Of a stretch of 64,000 nucleotides of DNA, positions 47,601-59,600 are shown piece after piece (within the stretch, counting starts at the first letter, position 1; each line of letters begins with the position of its first letter). The DNA lies in assembly GCA_029215795.1 (NCBI GenBank), contig JARDYH010000004.1, forward strand, positions 200,928,017 to 200,992,016, in the 5' to 3' direction. The DNA is from Anniella stebbinsi. Its lineage: Eukaryota; Chordata; Lepidosauria; Squamata; Anniellidae. The notes below the pieces were generated by a model that did no database searches, was not told the DNA's origin, and saw only the letters and a list, made by a program, of their open reading frames with translations. The position numbers and the translations under genes were made by a program.

Positions 47601-50600
47601 TTGGTCACTCCAGTATAGCGCCTGCAGCTTTAACTGTTGTGAAGGGAATTTCAGCAGATGCTTCATGCATACAAATGACACCTGCTGAAATTCCCTTTTC
47701 AGTACAACTGTTAAAGATACAGGAGCCCTGTCCTCCTTTCCATATGGTCATCCTAGTGTTTTCCAGATAAAATGTAATGTTTAAACTCATACTGACAAAT
47801 GTTCAGATTAAAGTAACCTATGAATAGCTTAACCCTAAAATGTAGCTTTTATCCCTAAGAATATAGAGCAGTACGTTAGGTTGGATTTATTTTCTGTCAG
47901 CAGAATCAATATGAAATGTTGTTGTTTTTTTCTGAAGATTTAGGCTCAGATGTTTAAAGAAACCAGTTTTATAACAGATAGTGGATAAGGTTTTTGATTA
48001 TTCAAAAAGCTATGTTCTATAACTTAAAGTGATCTACAGAGAAGATGCTTTTTATAGGACTAGCTTACTTTTTGAAGTTCCCTGTTAAATATTATACACA
48101 GTCTAGGTATACAGTGCTCTTCTCATACATCCCTTTTGAAAGCTCAGATCAGGCCAGAGCCATTGGTAGTTTTGAGCTAAAGATAAGTTTACTTGGGGAT
48201 GATATCAGTTGAACAGAACAGTTCAGTTTTTCACCACAGATTATAAGAATAAATTCTTACAGATTATCGCAAAATAAGTAGGGGGAACATACACTCCCTA
48301 TACTATATGATATATGTTTTTTTCTTGGAATATGGTAAGTCAGAATTCAGGAGGAAACCGATATTTTAAAAATAACTAAATGATTAATTGCATGTTTTCT
48401 ATTAATATAGATATTTTATTTGTTATTTAAAAAACAATTTGTATGATATATATTTATTCAACTGTGCTTCTTTGATATCTTAGCTTTACAAATTGCTTAT
48501 GTGCAGATGTTATCAACACAATGGATTCCTTCAGAGCCTTCTGACTGTCATTTCCCCACAAGTCCAAGCAGTAAAGAAACAGTCATAGACATGCAAGAAC
48601 AGGAATTCCTGATGCCCAGGATTGGTCCAGAATTGTCAATGGACTATGAAACAGACTTGCTCAGTAAGAATGTTTGTTTTGTTGTTGCTGTAGATAATGG
48701 TGTGCTAGCAGACATAGCAACATATGCTCCCTATAGGCAAAAATCAGGTTGCAGTACTGGATATCAAAAACGTGCAGCTTTTCCCCCCTCAGGCTTCTTA
48801 TGATGTTACAGTTAGTTTAACATAATAGTCCAAGCATTCTCTACCTGGTTTTATTATAAATGGTACATTTTTAAATCTAAAGAGAGTGAGATTTTTCTCT
48901 CTAGCTCTGCGTTGTTATTTAGAGCCTGTGGCTTGGATGCTGACTTTTTGTGTTATTCCTAGGATCTTGATTTGAAATGGCCAAGGATATGTGTTGCAGC
49001 TTTCTAAAATTCTTCTGTTTTATAGGAATGGAGGAGTCCAGCTGTCCAGAAGATAGTGATATGTCTATGCTCCTACCAATACCTAGAGCACGAATTCCAG
49101 TTGTGACTGTACCTGTAGATGAAGGACTTCCTAACTCAGAAGTTTTTTCCAGTGGAAAGACCTGTGAGGAAGTCCAACAGTCCTTTGGTTTTTCAGTAGT
49201 CAACATGTATGACAAGTCAGAAATGTTAGGGCCTGAGGACAGGATGTGTGAAACGTTTGCAGGTGAAAAGTATATAGTAGAAAAACAAGGGGTGCCTACA
49301 CAGTATGCCTTCCCTAATATGTCTGAACAAAAGAGACAAAGCAAGTGGCAGAAATACCAAAACACAACTCATAGTGATTTGAGAACTCAAAACAGCAGTG
49401 AAGTGTCCATGACTGATGACATCCGAGCTGAGAGTGTCTTAGGAATGCCACTGGATCACACAGAAGAGCGCCAAAGTGATGCCATCAATAAAAGACCTCC
49501 AGACTCTGTGCATCTGCAGATGATGAAAAGCATGCTTTGTAAACAGCAACGAAACTTTAGCAGTCGAGATTCTGTTTCAGAAGGAAAGAAACTTTCTCCG
49601 CACTTCAGTCAGAAATTTTCCACTGAGGAAGCATCAAAGGTATTAGATCAGCTGAATTGCCACAACATAACCAGACACACCAAGGTACATAACTATTCAC
49701 AAATTAGATCTTGCCAAAGAATCTTCCTAAACTAGTTGTGAATATTTAATAGTCCAGCATTTCATCTAATTGCCTATTAGCCTAGTGATGTGTTCCCCAT
49801 TATTGCTTTGAAAGTATTCTTCTAAGTATCAGAGGACTGGATAATGCATTATTTAAAGTACTGAAGGACTTGGATGAGATTAAAGCATTATTGCTTTTAA
49901 AATGTTGTTTTTTCCATATTCTTAAAGGCTGTTGAGCTATCTGTGTCAACAGGCTTCAAAAATTTTTTAAATAGCATTTATGGCTCCATTCGAGATATTG
50001 AGCTGGTTCATACGATCATATCTCAGTTTTGTTCACGTATAGAGCCCCTTGCTGCAAGTCACAATGAAACCAGGCAGCCTCTAATTAACATGGTATCACG
50101 TTTCATCTGACCAGGGAACCTATAGTTACCAGCTTCAAAACAAGCTGGGATATTAAACCATGGTTTGAAATTGTCTTAATATACTGGTGTTCCAAAATGG
50201 TGTCTGGATTGTCCCCATTTTGGCAATAAGTGCAATCTTGGATATTTATATTCCTTTGTTCCAAGGTGGAAGCCTTCCCTTCCTGAGACTGCAACGTAGT
50301 GGAAAGGCAGGATAAATTATCTGGACCCATTGTAATCAGATTAAGACTGCTTTGGTCATCTTGGTGGATGACCTACGCTAAGAGTGCTACCCTATTAATT
50401 TTCTTGGATCTCTCAATGGCTTTTGATACCATTGACCATGGTATCTTTCTGGACCGTCTAATAGGTCTGGGCTTTTGATATGGTTTTGCAGAAGTTCTCG
50501 TCGTTTCTGTCATGCTGTGCCCAGGAGGTGGTGCTGGGGGATTACTGTTCAATTCCATGGCCAATGGCCTGTGATGTCCCACAGGGTTCTATCTTGTCCC

Positions 50601-53600
50601 CCATGTTGTTTAATATATACATTAAACTAATGGAAGAAGCCATTCAGAGCTTTGAAGTAAGGTATCATCAATATACTCTTTGTCACCAAAGACCAAGGAA
50701 ACACTTGAAACACTTGAAGGCTGCCTGGGTTTGATAATGGGCTGGATGAGGGTGAACAAACTGAAGTTAAACCCTGACAAGGCAGATGTCTTGGTCAGTA
50801 GAAAGCCTGACTTGGGGACTGGAATTCAATTTATTCTGGAAGGGGTTGCACTCCCTCTGAAGAATCAGGTGTGTGCCTTAGGGGTGAATATATGGCACTA
50901 TATTAATAATTAATTAAAGAAAGAAAGAAAGATCTGTTCAGTTAGTTACATTAATTAATATGGATTGGAAAGCACTGGCGGGGCGAACACTGGTGTGATT
51001 GACATCTTAAATGCAAATTACAGCCAGTTATAAGAGATAAAACTACAACTGCTAGATATAGAAGGACATGATTGTACTTTGCAGGAAGGAGATTATGAAG
51101 ATTCTTGCTTTGGGTAAATTGTGTTTTAAAACTTTTAATACGGCTATATTTTACAAGCAATTGTTTTCTCATTGAAATGGATTTGTGTGTATTACCCAAT
51201 AAAAGTCTGTGGTCACTGATGCAGGAGGGGCCAATATTACTGCTTAATATTAGGGGTGTGCATCGGATCGGATCCGATCCACGATCCGAATCCGATCCGA
51301 CCCAAAATCGGGAAAATCCGATCCGATCCGATCCGGCCAACCTCCGATCCGATCCGATCCGATCCGATGAGGTCCGATCCGGATCGGACGCCATTTTGAA
51401 TGCTTTTTCCCATAGCCAAGTATTGTTTTACAAAAACGCCTATAACTTTTTCATTTTTAAAGATAGAAGGATGAAACTTGGGCACATTGTAGACTGGTTA
51501 GGGGTAGTTATCTGTGAGAAATTTCAGAAAGATTGGTGCATGCATTTTGTGGCAATTAATTTTTTAATAAATACCCAGGAATGCCTATAACTTTGTCATT
51601 TTTAAAGTTACACACATGAAACTTTGCCACATTGTAGGGGGTACCTTGGGACCTATGTGTGTGAAATTTCAGAAACGTAGGTGCTTGTCTTGTGTGGCAA
51701 TTAATTTTTAGAAAAATGGGTAGTAGTGGGGTAAATACAGTTACGCCTCCCATTTTTTTATTTTTGAAGATACAAACAGGAAACTTGGGCACATTACAGG
51801 TACCACTTGCCTTGATATGTGTGTGAAATTTCAGAAACATTGGAGCTTTCCTTGTGTGGCAATTAATTTTTGAAACAATGAGGAAAGAAACACCTATAAC
51901 TTTGTCATTTTTAAAGTTACACACATGAAACTTTGCCACATTGTAGGTGGTACCTTGGGACCCATGTGTGTGAAATTTCGGAAACGTAGGTGCTTGCCTT
52001 GTGTGGCAATTAATTTTTTAATAAATACCCAGGAATGCCTATAACTTTGTCATTTTTAAAGTTACACACATGAAACTTTGCCACATTGTAGGCGGTACCT
52101 TGGGACCTATGTGTGTGAAATTTCGGAAACGTAGGTGCTTGCCTTGTGTGGCAATTAATTTTAGAAAAATGGGTAGTGGTGGGGTAAATACAGTTACGCC
52201 TCCCACTTTTTTATTTTTGAAGATACAAACAGGAAACATGGGCACATTACAGGTACCACTTGGCTTGATATGTGTGTAAAATTTCAGACAGCTGGGTCCA
52301 GGCATGTGGTGGCAAGGTATTTTTGAAACAATGAGGAAAGAAACGCCTATAACTTTTTTATTTTAAAAGTTAGAAGTCTGAACATTGCTCACTTTGTAGA
52401 TGGGTTAGGGGTAGATATGTGTCAGAAATTTCAGAATTATAGGTCCAGGCATTTGATGGCTATGGAATTTTTAAATTACATGTTTCAAAAAAATTTCTAC
52501 AGAGGCCAGGTCTTCCCCTCCCGCTTCCCGCGAAGAAAAGGAAACACTCTCTCGTCTCGATCCCTTTGATCCTTGCTAGTAGTATCCATTACAGGGCTCG
52601 TGTTTCCTTTCCTACTTTCACTTTTCAAGCAGAACGGCTGAGCCTAGCTGAGTTTTGCAGCCATGCGTGCAAGGAAGGATCACTCTGGTCTCGATCCCTT
52701 TGATCCTTGGTAGTATCCATTACAGGGCTCGTGTCTGCTTGAGTACAAAGTGAAAGCAGACACGAGCCCTGTAATGGATACTACCAAGGATCAAAGGGAT
52801 CGAGACCAGAGTGATCCTTCCTTGCACGCATGGCTGCAAAACTCAGCTAGGCTCAGCCGTTCTGCTTGAAAAGTAAAAGTAGGAAAGGAAACACGAGCCC
52901 TGTAATGGATACTACTAGCAAGGATCAAAGGGATCGAGACGAGAGAGTGTTTCCTTTTCTTCGCGGGAAGCGGGAGGGGAAGACCTGGCCTCTGTAGAAA
53001 TTTTTTTGAAACATGTAATTTAAAAATTCCATAGCCATCAAATGCCTGGACCTATAATTCTGAAATTTCTGACACATATCTACCCCTAACCCATCTACAA
53101 AGTGAGCAATGTTCAGACTTCTAACTTTTAAAATAAAAAAGTTATAGGCGTTTCTTTCCTCATTGTTTCAAAAATACCTTGCCACCACATGCCTGGACCC
53201 AGCTGTCTGAAATTTTACACACATATCAAGCCAAGTGGTACCTGTAATGTGCCCATGTTTCCTGTTTGTATCTTCAAAAATAAAAAAGTGGGAGGCGTAA
53301 CTGTATTTACCCCACCACTACCCATTTTTCTAAAATTAATTGCCACACAAGGCAAGCACCTACGTTTCCGAAATTTCACACACATAGGTCCCAAGGTACC
53401 GCCTACAATGTGGCAAAGTTTCATGTGTGTAACTTTAAAAATGACAAAGTTATAGGCATTCCTGGGTATTTATTAAAAAATTAATTGCCACACAAGGCAA
53501 GCACCTACGTTTCCGAAATTTCACACACATGGGTCCCAAGGTACCACCTACAATGTGGCAAAGTTTCATGTGTGTAACTTTAAAAATGACAAAGTTATAG

Positions 53601-56600
53601 GTGTTTCTTTCCTCATTGTTTCAAAAATTAATTGCCACACAAGGAAAGCTCCAATGTTTCTGAAATTTCACACACATATCAAGGCAAGTGGTACCTGTAA
53701 TGTGCCCAAGTTTCCTGTTTGTATCTTCAAAAATAAAAAAATGGGAGGCGTAACTGTATTTACCCCACTACTACCCATTTTTCTAAAAATTAATTGCCAC
53801 ACAAGACAAGCACCTACGTTTCTGAAATTTCACACACATAGGTCCCAAGGTACCCCCTACAATGTGGCAAAGTTTCATGTGTGTAACTTTAAAAATGACA
53901 AAGTTATAGGCATTCCTGGGTATTTATTAAAAAATTAATTGCCACAAAATGCATGCACCAATCTTTCTGAAATTTCTCACAGATAACTACCCCTAACCAG
54001 TCTACAATGTGCCCAAGTTTCATCCTTCTATCTTTAAAAATGAAAAAGTTATAGGCGTTTTTGTAAAACAATACTTGGCTATGGGAAAAAGCATTCAAAA
54101 TGGCGTCCGATCCGGATCGGACATCTGGTCCGATCCGATCCGACCAGCCTCCGATCCGATCCGATCTGATCCGACCCCCCAGGTCCGATTCCGATCCGCT
54201 ATCCGATCCGATCCGGGGGGTCAGTGCACATCCCTACTTAATATAATACACTAGTGAATTTTTTAAAAGTCTGAATCTATCTATTGTCTGCATATTAGAA
54301 ACAGGAATTTGCATGCATAGTTTTTGCTGTTTTATTTTTCAGAACACTTCTGGACTGTCCTTTCCCAGTGCAGAAATGGTAAAGTGTGCTAATATCCCTA
54401 AAAGGCAGATATATATCCCAGCTGAGTTTCAGTCTCCTGCACATTATAAGCAGATTTTTTCTACTGCTTTGATAGGTACGGTTAACACCTTTCATTTAAA
54501 TACTGATGCAGTGAATTCAATGATGGTTGTTTTGGGTGTGGCAACAGAATCTGGGATAGAATGTGGGCAAGTGCAACAACTGAGCAGCAGCCACACACAA
54601 AGCCAAATTCAAAACTGTATGCGTTGTAAATGTGCTGTGGCCATATCTGTAGCTACCATGTGTGTTCTATGGTTATCTAAATTCTACTCTGTTAGAGAAA
54701 CCTATCAGGCCAAGCTTTATGTTATGCAGGAGGTCCATGATTGAACTTCCCAATATTCTTACGTTTAGGTAAAACCAGTCAAAGAGGGCTCTGAATTTTA
54801 TTGGAGCAGCAGTGCTGGAGAAGTGAGTTTTTAACCATTTTCCCTAATACCAACATACATTTCCCCCTGCAAACTGTTTTTAGCAATGCATGGGAAAAAA
54901 TACAGGTACCTCTAAAAAAACCCACGTTAATTGAAGCTTCTGGATAATGATTAAGATTTGGAAAATAAGACAGAGAAAGGGATTAAACACCCTCTGCCTC
55001 AGCACTGTTGTTCACTCCTCACCCTCACAGCTGCTTTTAATTATAAATAAAAATGTTGGGAGGTCTAAAAGGCCAAGAATCCTTCAACGTTTAGATTATA
55101 ACTTGCCAATTTGTTTTGACATCTCTGCACTCAATCCTCAACTCTTAATCGTTCCAGGAAACACAGTCCAGTTAGTATTTCCCTTTTCATCAAATTTGGG
55201 GCCATATCTCAATGGCAGTCAACTTTAGTGGCAATAAATGGTAACTCAAGTTCAGCGCTAAGAGGAAATGGTGGTGTCCCTGACTATTCACAAGTAATTA
55301 TATATTTTTGTGTCCACTTATACATTTCTGAGACAGTCTTGAAGTTTACGTGATCACTTTTCCATTGATGAAAGGGAAATGAGTAAAAAGGGCTCAATTT
55401 TAAAGCAGCTCTTCTTTTTCAGCTAACTATATTTCCTTATTCGCCTCTAAAAGATATTAGTGAAAAACTGGTTAGATTGATGGAGCAGCTCAAATTAATA
55501 GTATTTGACATACAAGAAGTTGCATTTAAAGTTGTTTGCTCTTTTCCCCCAACCACACCTAACTGTTTAAAGTGTAATCTTTCTTGTTTTATTCTTGCAT
55601 GAAGAACATTTAAACATATTGTTGTTTGAGCTGTCACAAAAATTACATAAAGCTCTTGAGAAAGTGGATATATCCTTCTATACCTCCATGAAAGGAGGGC
55701 AAGGACAAGAGAATTCTGCACCACTCTGCAACCACAAAATTACAACTAAACTTGTTATGGTTAAAAAAGAAGGCCGAAATAAGGTATACTTTTGGAGGCT
55801 TAAATAACAGAGGCTTAAGTTTACACAATTGTCATTAAACGTGGTTTTACTAGTATGGTTGTTGAATGACATTACATATGTAAGTGCATCAGCTTACATA
55901 TTTTTGTAAAATTCTGATCAGAATTTTAGAATATATAATTTGGTACATGTTGGTTTGTGTTTTATGCATAAAATTATTTATCATACATATTGGTCTGGTA
56001 AAGCATCAAAATGAATACCCCTGTGAAGACGTAGGGAAAAAACTGGGATTTTTTTTTGGGGGGGGGGGGAATCCTCCCAAGCCGGTTTTTTTTCCAAGGA
56101 CTTTTTCGGGGTGGGGTGGGGTAGGGTGGGGTGGACTAAAAAATTGGAAACATTGAACACTTTTGGGTTAAAAAATATTTTCTGTTAGAATGATAAATAA
56201 AAAGTTTAAGACAAGGTTACTATATATTGCTACCTAAAGAATGTAGTTCTAATCTAAAATCCTCATGTGAAAGAAACACTGTAGATTATCCCGTCATTGC
56301 CACCAGATAACTTTGAGGCTTGGATCTGTGGAACTTGGTATTATTGTACTTTGTGGGTTTAATTTTTGTGAACCGCCCAGAGAACTTTGGCTATTGGGCT
56401 GTATAGAAAAGTAATACATAAATAAATTGCCACAGTTTTTAATAATTTTTCCAGTTAGACTTCACCACTAGAAAATGCTGCCTCATCTATAAAACCTTTA
56501 ACCACTGCCACCTCTCTACCTAAAAGAAACTCAGTAGCCTGGTTCCTATGGCACAGGCATGGATTGACACTACCAGCAGAAACAGTTTCAAAATGAACAA

Positions 56601-59600
56601 AAAATAAGGGGAATGGTTTACAAAAGGGAACAAAGTGTCACTTTTCAAATAATAGGTTGCTTAACTGTTCTTAAATTGAATAAGCAAGTAACAGGTTTTT
56701 TTTGAGTATCACGATAATGAGCTACCATAGCACCCACTCCTTTGCACGTTTATTTGAAACTAAGCTCTCCCTAATTCCAATAGAGTTTGTTTCAAAGTAA
56801 ATGGCTTTAGCATTGCAGCCTTAGGACACAACTGGATGGGCTATTGGATGACCTGTCATCAGATTTCCCCTGCTTTTTTAATGTAATAGGAAGGAGCTGC
56901 TGGGAAGGAATCCTTTGGGAAACTGCATGAGAGAAAAGGGTTGACCCTACTGCTTTCTAACACTGCAGTTCTAGCTGGTTAAGGGATATATATATATATA
57001 TATATATATCGTGGGAGATCAAATTTTCCTTATCTCTTGATGTCATATCTAGTTGCAGCCTTAGATTGCAACTCTAAACCCAGTTACTTCCAAACAATAT
57101 GGATTTTAGTTTCCAAGAAATAGCTGCCTTGCAGTTAAGAAACCACTGTTCTCTGAAGTATACCTTTTCTAAAACATCCATAACTTTTATCAGAAGTTTA
57201 TTTATTTATTTATTACATGTATATACTGCCCAGTAGCCAAAGCTCTCTGGGCGGTTCACAAAAAGTTTAATATTTTTAATGAGTTGTGGTGGGATTGTCA
57301 ACCTGTTCTCTATACAGAGAGCGGCTAGATTAGTTTTTAAATATATAGATACATATTTAGATATTATATGGCTTGCCTTTTGTTTCAGGGGCGCCTTTTC
57401 TATGCCTGTGATGCTCCTAAATCTGATAGGTGTGATTATTTTAAGTGGCTAGAGGATGTAAACCCTGGAAAGACAGAGAATAGGCCTAGTGTTGCTCTTC
57501 ATGATACGAAGAGCATTGGAACTTACCTCAGGTGTCAAAAAATTTCTCTCTATGAAGAATGCCAGCTTTTGATGAGGTATGTTGGAATTTTAAGTAAACT
57601 TGAATAGAACTACATGTTTGAATGGAAATGAAGCTAGTGGATAAACAAGGTTAGAGGTCTTACATCACTTAAAGTTGTGTTAGAGCAAAAATATTATGAG
57701 AGGTTATCATGAAAGACTTTTGTGTAATCTCAGACTTACCTTTTTCATGTAATATTGCAAAAGTGTCAATAGTAACAAAAACAATATTACATTTCAGTTT
57801 CAAAATGAGCAGTGTGAGTCTCAACAAAGATTAAGGTTAGGAACAAAAGACCTTTTTACCTCGGCTTAAAAGTCCTTTTGTTTAAAAAACCCACATCTGC
57901 AAATCATCTTCAGTGTCTGGAATTAATTGAACACTTTTAACCCATATTTCTTGATATTAAGAGGGCATGTCTACACCAGCCCTATATCCCAAGGTAATCC
58001 CTGGATTATCCCTGTGCATCCAAATGACGTACAGGGGATCCCGGGGGCAACCCAGGACAACCAGGGACTTTCCCCGGGATATAGGGAACCGTGGAAAATC
58101 TGATATTTCCATGGTCCTGGGACCATCCTGCAGAGCGCGGGCCATGTGGCCGCTGCTCCCGGGTCATCCCGTCTTCCCTGCGAGTAGCGGGGCACTTAAA
58201 ATGGGCACGGAGCTGCGTGAGGGCAGTCCATACCCATTGGGGGTGGGGAGTGGGTATGGTTTTTTGTTGTTATTCTTATGTTTTGCAGAGGAGCGCAGTT
58301 GCGCTCCTTCTCTTCAAGGAAAAAATGGTGGCCGCGATGTTGTAGACAGTGGGGGAGGATTGTGGAAGCAGGTAAGTCCATGATTCTGCCCCCTCACTCC
58401 CTCTACACCCAGTACCAAGGCTGAAATTTTTTTTAATACTTCCTTCTCCTTTCAATTATTTAAAATGCATTAAAAAGTGTATGGGATATGTGTGTTCCTT
58501 TATTCTGATTTGGTCTAATGATAAACCACCTTGAGTATTTGTTTTGAATGTAAAGGCAGTATAGAAATCATAAAGTCTTATTCCTGATATTTTTTTTTTG
58601 TTTTTTTCCCCAGGAAAACCTTTGATATTCAAAGAAAACAATTTGGAAAGCTGAAGAAATTAAATATTGCAACAGCTAGCTTTGACTGCGATTCTAAAAG
58701 CAAACTATATCTTAAGCTGAACCGAAAGGAGCACTCCTCTGTGTACAGCAAAGGTTGGTGAACTTGGGCATCTCTGAGAAATTGAACAAAATATAGCTAA
58801 AGCAATTTCTATTCAGACTAGTGAGGTTCTTCCATTTAAATATGCTCACATCAGGATTTGTCTTTGGAAATTCTTCGTGTTTCTATATTTACATTTGCAG
58901 GGTATTGTTTTCCATAGAGGGAAGGATTTCCACTCTCAGTAAGGCAAAATCCTGATTTTTAGTTTACCCATAATTTTCTGTTTAAAGGATCTGCAACATG
59001 AATTTATGCCATGACATGATCCGCACATAACACCAATTCATGGATTGTTTTGCATCCGCTTTCATAAATCATTCCTGGGTTGTTTGATGTAATGTGCAAA
59101 CCCAGAACTCTGGGTTATTGAGGTACAAACAACACAGAGTTTTAACCTAACAACAAACCATGGGTTCTTTGTTCCTCAGCAATCCAGAGTTCTGTGTTCA
59201 GACGTCATGTGTTTATGAAAGCTGATGCAAAGCAGAACTGTTAAAGGTACTACAGATAACTGGTGGAGCATACCCAAGACATCCAAAGGCACAATCTTTA
59301 TTTCCTCAATTGGTCTAGCAGGTGTAATGTCACTGAAGAATTCATCGTAAGATATATTTTTAAAAAATTGAGCAAATCTTGAGAACAGTTCTACTACTTA
59401 AATAGCGATTTTGAAAATCAAAGTATTTCAGAAGAAGCAAACGTAGGAAGGGAAAAGAAAGGGGGAAGCAATTTATTTTCTTCACTTCAGAAGCTAATGA
59501 TTTGGTGCAACTGATATAAATCTATTTACTATTTTGACAGATGATCTTTGGGTTGTTTCCAAAACCCTAATATTTGAACCTTTGGACACATTCATTGCAT

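Larger units (their letters stand above)
51243..54244. mobile_element. 2,986-bp giant foldback element with hAT-type 8-bp TSD
   Basis: The element (51251-54236) starts taggggtgtgca and ends tgcacatcccta, an 11-of-12 inverted repeat. The octamer cttaatat is perfectly duplicated (51243-51250 and 54237-54244). The arms 51251-52740 and 52754-54236 are inverted copies about an axis at 52747. Matching positions sum to 105494 over at least 51485-54009, with no net indel and about 99% identity where compared. The 13-nt centre is gagtacaaagtga. Both ends carry CCGAT arrays. It has no credible protein gene. It is named here by structure; a known family match was not available. Confidence 0.93.

Noticed and set aside
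48664..48803. Read-through extension of ZGRF1 exon 8
   Set aside because: The donor ctcagtaaga and the phase match to 49026 show that the extension is intronic.
50350..50935. Functional reverse-transcriptase gene
   Set aside because: Frames are broken and the catalytic aspartates are not preserved.
52039..53455. Identical 88-residue and 127-residue open frames on both arms of the foldback
   Set aside because: They are mirror images of non-coding repeat modules. They lack a recognisable domain, and their frame repeats simply follow the tandem units.
51259..54225. CRISPR-like or bacterial repeat array
   Set aside because: The CCGAT words are a simple pentamer without unique spacers, in a vertebrate intron.
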